A DNA stretch of 64,000 nt from Crateriforma spongiae (GCF_012290005.1 NZ_JAAXMS010000004.1:372001-436000), one strand, 5' to 3'; numbered from the stretch's first letter, positions 54,745 to 64,000 are shown. Numbers and translations are program-made. The notes: generated from the sequence alone by a model not told the origin.

Positions 54745-55317
54745 ATGGAGACGGTGATGTTGATGCCCGCGTACGCTTTGTTCGGTCTGCTTTTTCTGCA
54801 TCCGGTCCACGCGACCGAGGCGGAAGTGGAGTTCAATGCGAAATCCAACCGTTTGGAAGTCGCTTTGCGATTGGACGTGTTGGACGCGGAACTGATCGAT
54901 AAAATCGCGTCACGAATTTCCGTTCCCGACGCCAAACCCGAGCCGACGGCGGGGCGCGATGGAAATGATGAAACCCTGTCGTTGCCGACACGACAACGGC
55001 TTGTCTATCTGGCACGAAATTTCGGTATCGGTGCCGAGCCGACCGGTGATGCGGCCGGACGATACCACTGGGTCGGCGAAGAACCCGACGGGGCCTATGT
55101 GTGGTGGTATTTCGAAATCGAAATCGACGTGAACGGTGACGCTTCGCCGCCGGGTGACGCAGACGGACGACGGTCAGGGGCGCCGGATCGCCTGCGGTGC
55201 ACGTTGCTTCGCGACCATGATTCGCGGTACGTCCACCGGGTACGTCTGCTAGGCACCACGCCGCCGGTGACGCTACAGTTCGATGCCAGAAACACCGTGC
55301 GACCGGCTACCTGGTGA
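54745..55317 (+). CDS. DUF6702 family protein, partner of the M1 peptidase
   Basis: 190 residues from ATG 54745 (GTG 54742 possible). An N-terminal signal segment (LMPAYALFGLLFLHPVHA) leads directly to ATEAEVEFNAKSNRLEVALRL, the form HP...EIE.NxK...LEV that DUF6702 shares. In Bacteroidota this family lies next to M1 peptidases, and the same pairing is present here. The role is unknown. It is 9 bases after the peptidase gene, so it is co-transcribed. Confidence 0.7.
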   Translation: METVMLMPAYALFGLLFLHPVHATEAEVEFNAKSNRLEVALRLDVLDAELIDKIASRISVPDAKPEPTAGRDGNDETLSLPTRQRLVYLARNFGIGAEPTGDAAGRYHWVGEEPDGAYVWWYFEIEIDVNGDASPPGDADGRRSGAPDRLRCTLLRDHDSRYVHRVRLLGTTPPVTLQFDARNTVRPATW

Positions 55318-55455
55318 ATCGATCCAGGTGGCTGTTGTGAATGGCGGGCGTGGGCTTCCGGCGGCTGGCGTAGGTCCCGTTCGTCTTGGCGTCACCATCG
55401 CACAGGTTTCCCACCACTTCACTGGTCCCCCACCCATCCACTGGCCCGGCGCAGC

Positions 55456-56691
55456 ATGAGTCACCTAAACGCGGAAGTCATCTCCATCGGCGACGAAATG
55501 ACCAGTGGGGCTCGTCTGGATACCAACGCGCAATGGATCAGTCGCCGATTGGGCGAATTGGGCGTCACCGTCGATTTTCACACCACCGTCGGCGACAGTT
55601 TGCAAGACAACATTGACGTCTTTGCAGCAGCGGTTCAGCGTGCCGATACGATCGTTTGCACCGGAGGCCTGGGGCCGACGCAGGACGATCTGACACGTCA
55701 GGCGATGGCGGACTTGGTCGGCCAGCCGCTGGAGCTGCGGGAATCGTCGCTTCAGCATATCGAGTCGATGTTCGCCCGGCGTGGACGCGAGATGCCGCAG
55801 CGAAATCGTTTGCAAGCGATGTTTCCGCCGTCGGCCGATGAAATCGTCAATCCCCAAGGCACCGCACCGGGCGTCGATCTGGCGGTGGACCGCGAAGGAC
55901 GGATTCCGTCACGGATCTTTGCCTTGCCCGGCGTGCCGGCCGAAATGAAAACCATGTTCGACCAGACGGTGGCCCCAAGGATCGCGGCGATGGCCGGTGG
56001 CGACACCGTCATCCGTCATCACGTGATGCGGTTTTTCGGCACCGGCGAAAGTGACATGGAACAACAGCTGGGGGACATGATCGCCCGCGATCGTCAACCT
56101 CGGGTCGGCATCACGGTTTCGGCGGCGACGATTTCGCTGCGGATCACAGCGACCGGCAGCTCGCAAGAACAGTGTGACGAAGCGATCCGGGAAACCGAAG
56201 CGGAGATCATGCGTCGTGTCGGCCACTACTATTTTGGCAGCGGTGAAAACTTTGAACAACATCATGCGGTCGACCAGATGTTGCGGTCGACGGGGCAATC
56301 GTTGCTGGTGATCGAATTCGGTTTCGCTGCGCCGCTGGGGGACTGGTTTGCGGCGCTCGGCGAAACACCGGCCTATCGTGGCGGATTATCACTGGCGGTG
56401 ACCGACGACGTGATCAAATTGGCCGAAGGCGACGACTGGGTGGCTTCGGCGCGGACGCTGGCTCATCGTTTTGGTGCGACGCATGTTTTGGCGGTTGATC
56501 GATACCCGTCTTTGGAACTGCATGACGACCGGCCTTTGCCGGCGGCCGATGTGCGGATCATCGTGCTGAGCGGTGAAGACGGTTATCAGGAAAAGATGGT
56601 GACCTTGGGCGGGCACCCTTCGATTGTTCAGCCGCGGTTCGCCAAAGCCGCGCTGGCTTTTTTGCGATCCACGCTTTCGGCGACATCATGA
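55456..56691 (+). CDS. cinA: CinA-like protein with intact MoCF domain and degenerate C-terminal domain
   Basis: A 411-residue CinA. Residues 1-170 form the MoCF-type domain: AEVISIGDEMTSG, TGGLGPTQDDLT and FALPGVPAEMKTMF are intact, consistent with ADP-ribose pyrophosphatase-like activity. Residues about 275-411 align with the nicotinamide nucleotide amidase (PncC) domain. The catalytic AESCTGG-type segment reads VIEFGFAAPLGDW here, so the amidase is probably inactive. No recA is adjacent. Confidence 0.88.
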   Translation: MSHLNAEVISIGDEMTSGARLDTNAQWISRRLGELGVTVDFHTTVGDSLQDNIDVFAAAVQRADTIVCTGGLGPTQDDLTRQAMADLVGQPLELRESSLQHIESMFARRGREMPQRNRLQAMFPPSADEIVNPQGTAPGVDLAVDREGRIPSRIFALPGVPAEMKTMFDQTVAPRIAAMAGGDTVIRHHVMRFFGTGESDMEQQLGDMIARDRQPRVGITVSAATISLRITATGSSQEQCDEAIRETEAEIMRRVGHYYFGSGENFEQHHAVDQMLRSTGQSLLVIEFGFAAPLGDWFAALGETPAYRGGLSLAVTDDVIKLAEGDDWVASARTLAHRFGATHVLAVDRYPSLELHDDRPLPAADVRIIVLSGEDGYQEKMVTLGGHPSIVQPRFAKAALAFLRSTLSATS

Positions 56692-56803
56692 CGCGGTGCG
56701 GGTATAGTGCGCTTCACGGCATCACCAATCTGCGTGTCACGGTTTTGCATGGTGCCGTGTGAACTGTTCGCTTTCGATCCATCTGCGGGGAACCAGACAG
56801 ACG

Positions 56804-57385
56804 ATGACTTTTCCTGATTCATTGCGTGCGCCGGAGTTGTTGTGTTCACCGGCCCTCACCGTGTCACCGATCCTGGCGGTATCGCTGACGGTGTGTTGTT
56901 GGGGTTTTTCATCGGCGTCGGCCCAAGAAGTCCGTCAAGCGGACGAATCGGCAATCACGCAGCCCGGGCAGGTCAGCACGCCGAGCCAAGGCGACGCCGC
57001 ACCGACGGAACGAGAAACGAAATTGGCGGCCTATTTGAACCAATCACAATTCGTGGGTCGGTTCACTGTCGACGGGAAGCCTGATGCGTCACCCAAGCCG
57101 GAAGCCTACACGATCAGCCGCTGTGAAAAGCTGCCCGCCAAGGACATGTATCGTTTGACGGCGAAGATCACGTACGGCGACACCGATACCGAAGTCCCGC
57201 TGGATCTGAAGATCGTCTGGGCGGAAAACACGCCGGTCATCACGATCGATTCGATGTGGATTCCCGGCATGGGAACGTTTTCGTCGCGTGTGATGATTCA
57301 CAAGGATCATTATGCGGGAACGTGGACGCACGACGACAAGGGCGGCCACTTATTCGGAACGATCCGCCAATTGGGCGACCAATGA
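56804..57385 (+). CDS. Exported protein of unknown function
   Basis: 193 residues from ATG 56804. A signal peptide precedes SASAQEVRQ (LAVSLTVCCWGFSSASAQ). A Gln/Thr/Pro/Ala-rich linker leads to a compact beta-rich domain (about 80-193) with FVGRFTVDGK, then DMYRLTAKITYG, and a C-terminal HLFGTIRQLG. This resembles small beta-barrel lipid- or matrix-binding folds but no family is recognised. It stands alone between cinA and fxsA. Confidence 0.68.
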   Translation: MTFPDSLRAPELLCSPALTVSPILAVSLTVCCWGFSSASAQEVRQADESAITQPGQVSTPSQGDAAPTERETKLAAYLNQSQFVGRFTVDGKPDASPKPEAYTISRCEKLPAKDMYRLTAKITYGDTDTEVPLDLKIVWAENTPVITIDSMWIPGMGTFSSRVMIHKDHYAGTWTHDDKGGHLFGTIRQLGDQ

Positions 57386-57485
57386 TGGGGTGGTCCCCCT
57401 GATTTTCGGTGCCGGCGGACCGATTGGTATGACACGTGCATCCTCTGCGTGACATCACCGACAACACCTGTCAATTTGGTGCACT

Positions 57486-57977
57486 ATGTTTTTCAAACTG
57501 CTGGCCGCGTTCATCCTGGTTCCATTGATGGAGCTGTACTTGCTGCTCCAATTGGCGGAAGTGACCAGTGTGGGGCTGACGTTTTTGATCGTGTTGGTCA
57601 CCGGGATTTTGGGCTCGATTCTGGCCCGCCGCGAAGGCGTCAATGCATGGCGTCGTTTTCGTTTGGCGATGGCCGAAGGCCGGATGCCGGGGACGGAAAT
57701 CCAGGACGGCATGATGATCGCATTCGCCGCCGCCTTGTTGTTGACCCCCGGTTTGTTGACCGACGCGTTGGGATTCACGCTGTTGATTCCAGCCGGCCGA
57801 ACGATGGTGCGTCAATTCATTGCGCGGCGTTACCGTGGCAGCGTTCAGTTTCAAGTGTTTCAAAGCGGCGGCGGACCTTCGGGGCCGGGACCCTTCGGCC
57901 AGGCCCCGCATCGCCAACCGCGGCGTCATGATGACTGTGACACGATCGACGCGACCTCGGTCGAACGCCGAGCTTAA
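57486..57977 (+). CDS. fxsA: FxsA family membrane protein
   Basis: A 163-residue FxsA: first helix FKLLAAFILVPLMELYLLLQ, a second helix in VTSVGLTFLIVLVTGILG, then the signature LARREGVNAWRR and the MMIAFAAALLLTPGLLTDALGF helix. In Escherichia coli it suppresses exclusion of phage T7 by F factor. The last 40 residues are polar and divergent. It is convergent with the giant surface-protein gene. Confidence 0.9.
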   Translation: MFFKLLAAFILVPLMELYLLLQLAEVTSVGLTFLIVLVTGILGSILARREGVNAWRRFRLAMAEGRMPGTEIQDGMMIAFAAALLLTPGLLTDALGFTLLIPAGRTMVRQFIARRYRGSVQFQVFQSGGGPSGPGPFGQAPHRQPRRHDDCDTIDATSVERRA

Positions 57978-58034
57978 CCGCGACCGGAAACGGTTGGTTT
58001 GTGCGTCGTCGCGCGGGTATCTGGTCGGCGCATC

Positions 58035-58076
58035 AAAAAACGCTCGGTCTTTCCCCCCCAGAAAAGACCGAGCGTT
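58035..58076 (-). terminator. Intrinsic terminator of the giant surface-protein gene
   Basis: On the minus strand AACGCTCGGTCTTT pairs with AAAGACCGAGCGTT (14 bp, loop of ten), and the run of T follows. It lies 130 bases past the stop. Confidence 0.9.
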
Positions 58077-58205
58077 CAACGCTTCCTTTCTCTCTATGCC
58101 GTTGGCTGGCTTGACGGTTTCGATCGTTGCAAATCGGTTGGCGACGAGGCCGTTTTACCACCGGCTCCGCGAAGCCGCGTCGCTACCGCTGCAATGTGAA
58201 ACGCA

Positions 58206-61200
58206 TCAAGTGCTGCTGGCAAGGAAGCGTCGTTTGGACAAGCCTTCCGGCGGCCGTTCCAGTTCGCCGAAGTTGAATCCTGGGACGATCGTGTCCGGAT
58301 CCAGTGCGATGTCGGCAAAGACTTCGTCGGTGATCGTCGGGTTCAAGTTGTTGTCGGCGTCTTCGTCACCGTCCAGGAAGTCGGCCGGTTGTTCGGTTTC
58401 TTCCAACCGGTAGGTGCCTTGTGCCAGGCTGGCAAAAACGTATTCGCCGCTGGCATCGGTGGTCGCCGTGCGGCTGACCGAATTGCCCAGCGAATCGGTG
58501 CCCGTCAAAGCGATCGTGACGCCTTCGATTCCCGCTTCGCCCGTGTCGAACTGGCCGTTTTCGTTGGCGTCAACGTAGACGCGTCCGGACAATTCGCTGG
58601 TCACCGGATCGACGGACGTGACCGCCAGAGCACTGTTGTTGTTGGTGACCGTTTCGTTGGTCGTCGTCGATACCGCGACTTGGTTTTGCAAATCGCCACT
58701 GGCACCGCTGTCGATCGTAGCACGGATCGTAAAGGAGTAACTGCTACCTGATGCCAGGTCGCCGCCGTTGACGGTGATTTGGTTGCCGCTGGGCGTCAGA
58801 GATTCGCCGTTGGGTCCGCTGCCGCTGACGAAGGTCACGCCGGCGGGCAGGGTGTCGACCGCGGTGACGGCTTCGGCGATCGACGGGCCGCCGTTGGTCA
58901 CCGTGACGGTCCACACCAATTCGCTGCCGACCTGTGCGTCAGCCAGATTAACCGTCTTGGTGACACTGACATCGACGATCGGTGTGACGGTGACGTTGGC
59001 ATCGTCATCGTTATTGTTGGTGTCGGATTCGCCGGCGTCGGTGACGAAGCTGGCGTTGTTCGTCAGCGTTCCGTCGGCATCGTTGTCGACGCTGGCGGTG
59101 ACGGTGAAGGTGCGTGTTTGACCGGGATCCAAGTCAAAGCTGCTGAAGACCACGCTGGTCGTCCCGTCGCCGTTGACCGTTGTGGTCGGGGTCACTGATG
59201 ATCCGGCCGCGGTGGCCGAAACGAACGTCAGGCCGTCGGGCAACAAGTCCGTCAGGACCACGCCGGTTGCACGACTTGGGCTGGTCTCGGCACCTGCCGT
59301 GTCATGGAACACATCGATCTGGAACGTGACTTGGTTGCCGGGGTTCAAACTGGCGGTCCCCGAAACGGTCTTGTCGACGGTCAGGTCGAAGTCGGGCGTC
59401 AGCGTCGTGGTGACCGTGTTGCTGGTCACCGGATTGATATCGTCGGCGTCGACCACCGCATTGTTGACGATGTCGCCCGTCGCAGCCGCCGGGATTTCCG
59501 CACTGATCGTGAACGACCGTGTTTCGCCCGCGGGAATCGTGCCGAACGAGACGGTCGGCGTGCTGTCCGGGTTGGTGACCGTGAACGCTCCGGCGTCGAC
59601 GGTGACCGTGGTGATTTGCCCGTTGACGTTCAATTCGTCGTTGATGTCGTCGGACACGACCACGTTGAAAGCATCCGAGGTGCCGTTGTTGGTGACTTCG
59701 ATCGTCCAAACCAACGCGGGGTTGCCTGCGGTGATTTCACCGGGAACCAAAGTCGTTTCGTTGACCGCTTTGGTGATCGCCAAGTCGACGTCACGGCTGA
59801 TCGTGACGCTTTCGGTGTCCGTGTTGTTGGCCGCAACGGTATCGGTGCTGGTGGTGGAAACGACCGCGGTATTGTCCAGCGTTCCGGTGGCCGCCGCGTC
59901 CAAGGTGACGTCAAAGCTGAACGTGACCGCGTTGGCCGCACCGGGTGACAGACTGCCGATGTCAAAGTTCAACAGCGTCGGGTCGGTTCCGTCTTGTGTG
60001 AATGTGATGCCGCTGCCGTTGTCGTTGAAGCTGGCGGCGACATAGGAAAGAAGGTCATCCAGGTCGTCGTCGACTTCCACGTTCTCAGCGATGCTGGGTC
60101 CATTGTTCTGAACCGTGATTGTGTACGTGAACGCGGATCCGCCGGCGACGGGCGTTTGCGTGCTGATCTGCTTGTCGATTTGCACATCGACTTCGCGGGT
60201 CACCGTGGTTTGTTCATCGTCGTCGTTGTCGTTGCCCGCAGGAATGGTGTTGGGCGTGGCGGTGACGGTCGCGGTATTGTTGATTGTCGTGCTGGCATCG
60301 ATCGCGACATCCACGGTGATCGTCACGGTGGCCGATTCGCCCGGTGCCAGGTTGCCGATCGTGCCGCGGACCAGGGCGGCGTTGTTGCCGTCCGGGTTGG
60401 ACTGGACCAAGTTGGCGTTGGTGCTGCCGTCGGGCAGGGTGACCAGACCACTGCTGAACGTCAGGCCGGTCGGCAACACGTCTTCGACTTGGACACCGTT
60501 GGCCGTGTCGGTCGTGCTGGTGTTGGTGACCGTGATTTCGTAGCTGAATTGACCGCCGGCGACGACAGGGTCGGTCAAATCGACTTTGGTGATCGTCAGC
60601 GGGGTGCTACGCAGATCCAGCGTCGCGGTGGAACTGTTGTTGTTGGGATCGATGTCCACTTGGTCGGCTGTATCGACGGTTGCCGTGTTGACGATATCGT
60701 CGGTTTGGTTGGCATCGATGTCGGCGACGATTTGGAAAGTAAAGCTTCCGCCGCTGGTGATGTCACCCAGGTCGATCGTGATGGTCGAACCGTTGACCGT
60801 GGCCGTGGCGGAACCTTCATTCGCCAAGCTGTTGAAAGTCAATCCGGCCGGGATGATGTCTTCCACTTCGACGTTGGTCGCCGTCAGCGGACCGTTGTTG
60901 GTCACCGCGATGTCGAACACCGCCTGATCGTCTTCGTCGTCGCCGCTAAGTGCCGCGTTGACGGTCTTGCTGATCGTCAGGTCCACCACCGGGATGACGC
61001 CAAAGTCCAGCGTCAGGTTGCGATTGCTGTTCAAACCGTCCGCGTCGCTGTCGTCCGCTTCGGTGGTCGGTTCGCTGTTGCTTTCCAGCGTGATCGTGCC
61101 GCTGACGATGCCGAACCCGGCAACCAACGAACCGTTATCGTCGTCGTCGGTGTTGTCATCGGGATCGGGGGCCGGATCGTTGCCCGTGCTGGTTTGGTGC

Positions 61201-62558
61201 CCGAACAGTGGCTCGGTCGCACCGAATTCGGCGTTCGGAATCACGACAACGTAGTGACCGGGATCCAGGTCGGTGAACAGGTAATCGCCGCCGGGGCCGG
61301 TTTGCACCGAATCGATCGGCGTGTCGGTGGCGGTGTTGATTGTTCCCCCGGCCGTGGCCACTTCGTACAATTCGACGACGACGTTTTCCACGCCCGCTTC
61401 GGTGCCCTGCTGGATGCCGTCGTTCTGTTCGCCTGCGTTGGGCCCGTTGTCGATAAAGACCGTTCCGCCCAGTTGAACCAGTTGAGTGTTCGACAGGTTT
61501 GCCGTGACCGGATCGGGACCACGTGATTCGACGACAGAAAAGAAGATGTCGTTGTCCGCCAGCGTGACTTCCGCTTGGGCGCGGACGGCCACGATGCTGT
61601 TGAAGTCGGCCGGTCCGGCGATTCCCGCATCACCGCTTTGGGCAAAGCTGGCAAAGTCAACGAACACCGATTGCAGCGTCGCGTTGACGGGAATGGTGAT
61701 CGTGGCTTCGGACGCTTCGGTGGCCGACGAATAGACGATCAGCCGCAGTGTTTCATCTTGGTTTTCCGCACGAGCCAAGACTTCCAAACCGGTGTTGGTC
61801 GGTGCCGCTTCGCCCGCCGTTGCACCGGCCAAGGACTGCGTGGCGAAACCCGGTGGCAGGTTCAACCCGAACGCGCCGTCGGCACCGTCGTATTCGACGG
61901 TTCCGATCGCCGTCGCGCCGCCACCGGTCGACAGGCTTAACAGTTCCGTTCCCGTGTCGACTTGCAGGTTGGTGTTCCCGGCACCATTGGTGTGGATCAG
62001 CTGCATGTCCCGCTGGCCACCCAGTGCCGATCCGGCGGCGACCGATCCGGTCTGCGTCGCTCCGCCGGTGGCCGTCACCAATTGGTCCCCGGTGGTGAAT
62101 TCGTCGATCGTGACGATGGTCTCACCGTCCGCGTTGTCTGCGGTGACGGTGACCAGGGTCGGATCGGGAGCGGTCAGGGTGCCGCTGGTCGCCTGGACGA
62201 CGAAGTAGTCGCCGGCCGGCAAGTCGTTGAATTCATACTGGCCGGGATTGGGATCAGCAGCAGCGTCGGTGAAAACGGTCCCCTGCAACGTGTCCACGCC
62301 GCTGTCGAAGACGCCGTTTCCGTTGTCCAGGTACAGTTGGACTTGGACGTTTCCCAATCGCGGGTCGTCCCCGGTCAATCCGTCGCCGGTCTGGTCGGTG
62401 AAGGCCACGCCGACGATCTGGCCGATGTTGGCGGCCAGCACTTCACGTCGATCCAAACGCTCCAGCAGCATGCGTCGACGAGCCATTCGGCGGCGTCCGG
62501 TCGATCGGTCGCGGCGGTCCGAAGCGGTCAAACGATGGAACAATCGATGCAAGACCAT
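58206..62558 (-). CDS. Giant DUF11/SdrD_B-repeat surface protein
   Basis: A 1450-residue secreted protein. The first 45 residues carry an Arg-rich planctomycete-type leader ending MLLERLDRREVLAAN. An SdrD B-like domain (about 45-135) follows, then a large region, and a second SdrD-like domain near 360-470 (IDNGPNAGEQNDGIQQGTEA). Six DUF11 repeats begin near 524, 656, 791, 922, 1057 and 1194, each with a xxVDLxIxKTV start and a LPAGL-type core. A last SdrD_B domain lies at about 1319-1420 (GRVYVDANENGQFDTGEAG). The protein ends LSKRRFLASST. Domain order fits a surface adhesin or stalk; the partner is unknown. Confidence 0.9.
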   Translation of the reverse strand: MVLHRLFHRLTASDRRDRSTGRRRMARRRMLLERLDRREVLAANIGQIVGVAFTDQTGDGLTGDDPRLGNVQVQLYLDNGNGVFDSGVDTLQGTVFTDAAADPNPGQYEFNDLPAGDYFVVQATSGTLTAPDPTLVTVTADNADGETIVTIDEFTTGDQLVTATGGATQTGSVAAGSALGGQRDMQLIHTNGAGNTNLQVDTGTELLSLSTGGGATAIGTVEYDGADGAFGLNLPPGFATQSLAGATAGEAAPTNTGLEVLARAENQDETLRLIVYSSATEASEATITIPVNATLQSVFVDFASFAQSGDAGIAGPADFNSIVAVRAQAEVTLADNDIFFSVVESRGPDPVTANLSNTQLVQLGGTVFIDNGPNAGEQNDGIQQGTEAGVENVVVELYEVATAGGTINTATDTPIDSVQTGPGGDYLFTDLDPGHYVVVIPNAEFGATEPLFGHQTSTGNDPAPDPDDNTDDDDNGSLVAGFGIVSGTITLESNSEPTTEADDSDADGLNSNRNLTLDFGVIPVVDLTISKTVNAALSGDDEDDQAVFDIAVTNNGPLTATNVEVEDIIPAGLTFNSLANEGSATATVNGSTITIDLGDITSGGSFTFQIVADIDANQTDDIVNTATVDTADQVDIDPNNNSSTATLDLRSTPLTITKVDLTDPVVAGGQFSYEITVTNTSTTDTANGVQVEDVLPTGLTFSSGLVTLPDGSTNANLVQSNPDGNNAALVRGTIGNLAPGESATVTITVDVAIDASTTINNTATVTATPNTIPAGNDNDDDEQTTVTREVDVQIDKQISTQTPVAGGSAFTYTITVQNNGPSIAENVEVDDDLDDLLSYVAASFNDNGSGITFTQDGTDPTLLNFDIGSLSPGAANAVTFSFDVTLDAAATGTLDNTAVVSTTSTDTVAANNTDTESVTISRDVDLAITKAVNETTLVPGEITAGNPALVWTIEVTNNGTSDAFNVVVSDDINDELNVNGQITTVTVDAGAFTVTNPDSTPTVSFGTIPAGETRSFTISAEIPAAATGDIVNNAVVDADDINPVTSNTVTTTLTPDFDLTVDKTVSGTASLNPGNQVTFQIDVFHDTAGAETSPSRATGVVLTDLLPDGLTFVSATAAGSSVTPTTTVNGDGTTSVVFSSFDLDPGQTRTFTVTASVDNDADGTLTNNASFVTDAGESDTNNNDDDANVTVTPIVDVSVTKTVNLADAQVGSELVWTVTVTNGGPSIAEAVTAVDTLPAGVTFVSGSGPNGESLTPSGNQITVNGGDLASGSSYSFTIRATIDSGASGDLQNQVAVSTTTNETVTNNNSALAVTSVDPVTSELSGRVYVDANENGQFDTGEAGIEGVTIALTGTDSLGNSVSRTATTDASGEYVFASLAQGTYRLEETEQPADFLDGDEDADNNLNPTITDEVFADIALDPDTIVPGFNFGELERPPEGLSKRRFLASST

Positions 62559-62799
62559 GGGGATGATTCCGTATCAAAAACTGTGTCGCCTAGGTTCACG
62601 GCCGATCGGTGGCAGACCGGCCGCGGTAAAGACGCACGTTCAGCCGAAACGGCAACTGTCGTGCGCAAGTAGTGATGGGTATCGGGTCGGGCAATTCAGG
62701 CGATTGATTTGGGTCAGGCGATTGGTGCCTGTCAGGCAAAACCCGCTCGCCCAATCGCCACGGTCGGCATAACCGGCCGTTTCGATCCGAAAGGGTGGA

Positions 62800-64000
62800 T
62801 CACCAGCGATATTCGCCGCCGACGCTGATGCCTTGTGCCCAGTAGTCGGTCGTGTCGAAGGCGAACGACGGTCGCAGAACGCCGGTGAATGGATCCGATT
62901 CGGGCGGCAACAACGCGGGGTTCAGGTCGGTATCGATGTGTTCACCGGGTCGCACCACGTTGGACCAGTAGATGAACGTGTAGCCGACGGTCAGTCGCAG
63001 GTTGTCCGTCAATTGGTATCCCAACTTGGCATTCAGTTCCGGGACGACCGCAAATTCGTCTTGCGTGTAGCTGCCGATGTTCGACCGCTGTGCCAGCAAG
63101 CCGCCTTGGAACGTTTGCGGCGTGGACGGCGTACCAGCCGGATCGGTGATCACACTGCTGCCGGCGATCGTGACGGTTTGACGGTTGGTTCCCAGTGCCA
63201 AACGTACACCGGTGTCCAGCGTCCAGTAGCCTCGGACCAATCGCTGGGTCCAACCCAGGTCGAATCCATTGAACTGGTTGCGGGTGGTGAACGAATCGGA
63301 GATCACAAACTGTTCACCAGCGGTGCCGGTCAGACGTTCTTGGATCGCAACGCTTTCGTCCAACTGCAGGCCGCGGTAGCCGAACAGGCCTTCGGTGCGA
63401 CGACAAAAGTGTTGGGGACATCCACACAGGAAGCCGCCGGTGCAGCCTTCGTCGGCACAGCGCAGTCGCTTGAAATGAACGCCCCAGCCCTGGAATTCGC
63501 TGGTCGCGTCGACAGTGACCCGGCCGCTGACCACGCCGGGAAAGGCAACCAGTTCGCTGTCTTCCAGACCGGTCGCTGTGTTGAAGAACGGGCGTGCCAG
63601 AATGGGGCTGCCGTCGCTGCTGTTTTCGTATCGTGTGCTGATTTCGCCGACGTTGAACATGTCCGCGCCGATGCCCCACGTGTGGCAGTTGTCCAGCCAG
63701 ATTCCGAACCCGATTCGCACGCCTTCGATTTCGCTGTCCAGGATTTCATCGTCGCCGAACAAAGTCGTATAGCCGGGCGAACCGATCACGCCAGCCTGGG
63801 GACGCGTGACGGTGGTCGTGTTGCTGCTGACCAGCGGCGGCAACGACATGCCGTCTTGGTACCAGCCCAGGTATTCGGCACTGAACCAGCCGTCTTGAGG
63901 CAAGCACAGGGTCAAACAGGGTCGCCAAGTGTTGTTGCCGATCAGTTCGCCGCAACCCGCCGGTCCGCAACTGTTGCAGCCCATCGAATCACAGGCGAAG
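62800..64000 (-). CDS. BBP7 family outer-membrane beta-barrel protein (5' partial)
   Basis: 394 residues from the first ATG (63984), but the frame continues without a stop to the window edge, so the N-terminus and signal peptide are missing. Alternating aromatic/polar strands and a final barrel strand ending SVGGEYRW (the terminal W is typical of barrel C-termini) mark it as an outer-membrane barrel. The Cys-rich segments (DSMGCNSCGPAGCGE, GGFLCGCPQHFC) are typical of BBP7, a barrel family found in Pirellulaceae. It is upstream of and in the same direction as the giant protein, with 241 bases between. Confidence 0.8.
   Translation of the reverse strand, partial: FACDSMGCNSCGPAGCGELIGNNTWRPCLTLCLPQDGWFSAEYLGWYQDGMSLPPLVSSNTTTVTRPQAGVIGSPGYTTLFGDDEILDSEIEGVRIGFGIWLDNCHTWGIGADMFNVGEISTRYENSSDGSPILARPFFNTATGLEDSELVAFPGVVSGRVTVDATSEFQGWGVHFKRLRCADEGCTGGFLCGCPQHFCRRTEGLFGYRGLQLDESVAIQERLTGTAGEQFVISDSFTTRNQFNGFDLGWTQRLVRGYWTLDTGVRLALGTNRQTVTIAGSSVITDPAGTPSTPQTFQGGLLAQRSNIGSYTQDEFAVVPELNAKLGYQLTDNLRLTVGYTFIYWSNVVRPGEHIDTDLNPALLPPESDPFTGVLRPSFAFDTTDYWAQGISVGGEYRW

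Noticed and set aside
59994-61526. A 510-residue open frame antisense to the giant surface protein
   Set aside because: Val/Arg/Gly-rich product of reversed Thr/Asp codons; no domain, and the minus-strand frame has clear DUF11 repeats.

Overview
The window is a chromosomal segment of a planctomycete, most likely a member of the Pirellulaceae (Rhodopirellula/Rubripirellula-like). The evidence is a prepilin-like DUF1559 protein, a BBP7-type outer-membrane barrel, a formylglycine sulfatase, a giant surface protein with an 'LERLDRREVLAA'-type leader, a ribosomal str operon split from fusA, GC-rich coding sequence with many GTG/TTG starts, and abundant short intergenic palindromes. There are no rRNA or tRNA genes, no transposases, no phage genes and no CRISPR array.

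Layout. 1-4.2 kb: a three-gene electron-transfer operon (cyclic-nucleotide-binding/4x[4Fe-4S] protein, diheme cytochrome b-like membrane protein, decaheme cytochrome c). 4.4-10.7 kb: secreted glutathione peroxidase, MFS transporter, aspS and a sulfatase. 10.9-16 kb: tsaD, rpsL-rpsG with a strong terminator, then fusA bracketed by two mosaic repeat blocks. 16.5-24.7 kb: DUF1559 protein, divergent queE/queF, a TIM-barrel epimerase, slyX, two lipoproteins (COG3014-like and LpoB-like), an Asp-rich protein and a DegT-type aminotransferase. 25-30 kb: yajC-secDF and a DMT transporter. 30.4-33.7 kb: parA-parB with a parS-like site, and a DUF1015 protein. 34-39.7 kb: octaheme cytochrome c, a small membrane protein, elaA-like acetyltransferase, ahcY and trpF. 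39.8-44.8 kb: membrane protein, ExeA-like ATPase with a long acidic tail, a small coupled gene, a DPM1-like glycosyltransferase and a T2SSE_N-like small protein. 45-49 kb: imuA-imuB mutasome genes, lapA and a small protein that begins with a perfect beta-clamp-binding motif. 49-57.9 kb: membrane protein, pdxJ coupled to an EboE-like protein, M1 peptidase with a DUF6702 partner, cinA, a secreted protein and fxsA. 58-64 kb: a 1450-residue DUF11/SdrD surface protein and a truncated BBP7 barrel.

How genes work together. The first operon could carry electrons between cytoplasmic iron-sulfur centres and the periplasm through membrane b-hemes. parA/parB sit next to a candidate parS. yajC-secDF is the Sec accessory operon that would serve the many exported proteins here. 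imuA/imuB, a SOS-box-like site and a nearby clamp-motif protein suggest a DNA-damage tolerance locus with no adjacent dnaE2.

The most distinctive non-coding signal is a hairpin repeat present in ten copies. Eight copies lie between convergent genes. It is often joined to a second repeat unit and a larger CCCTCC-rich unit. The giant surface protein and the clamp-motif protein are the most distinctive coding observations.
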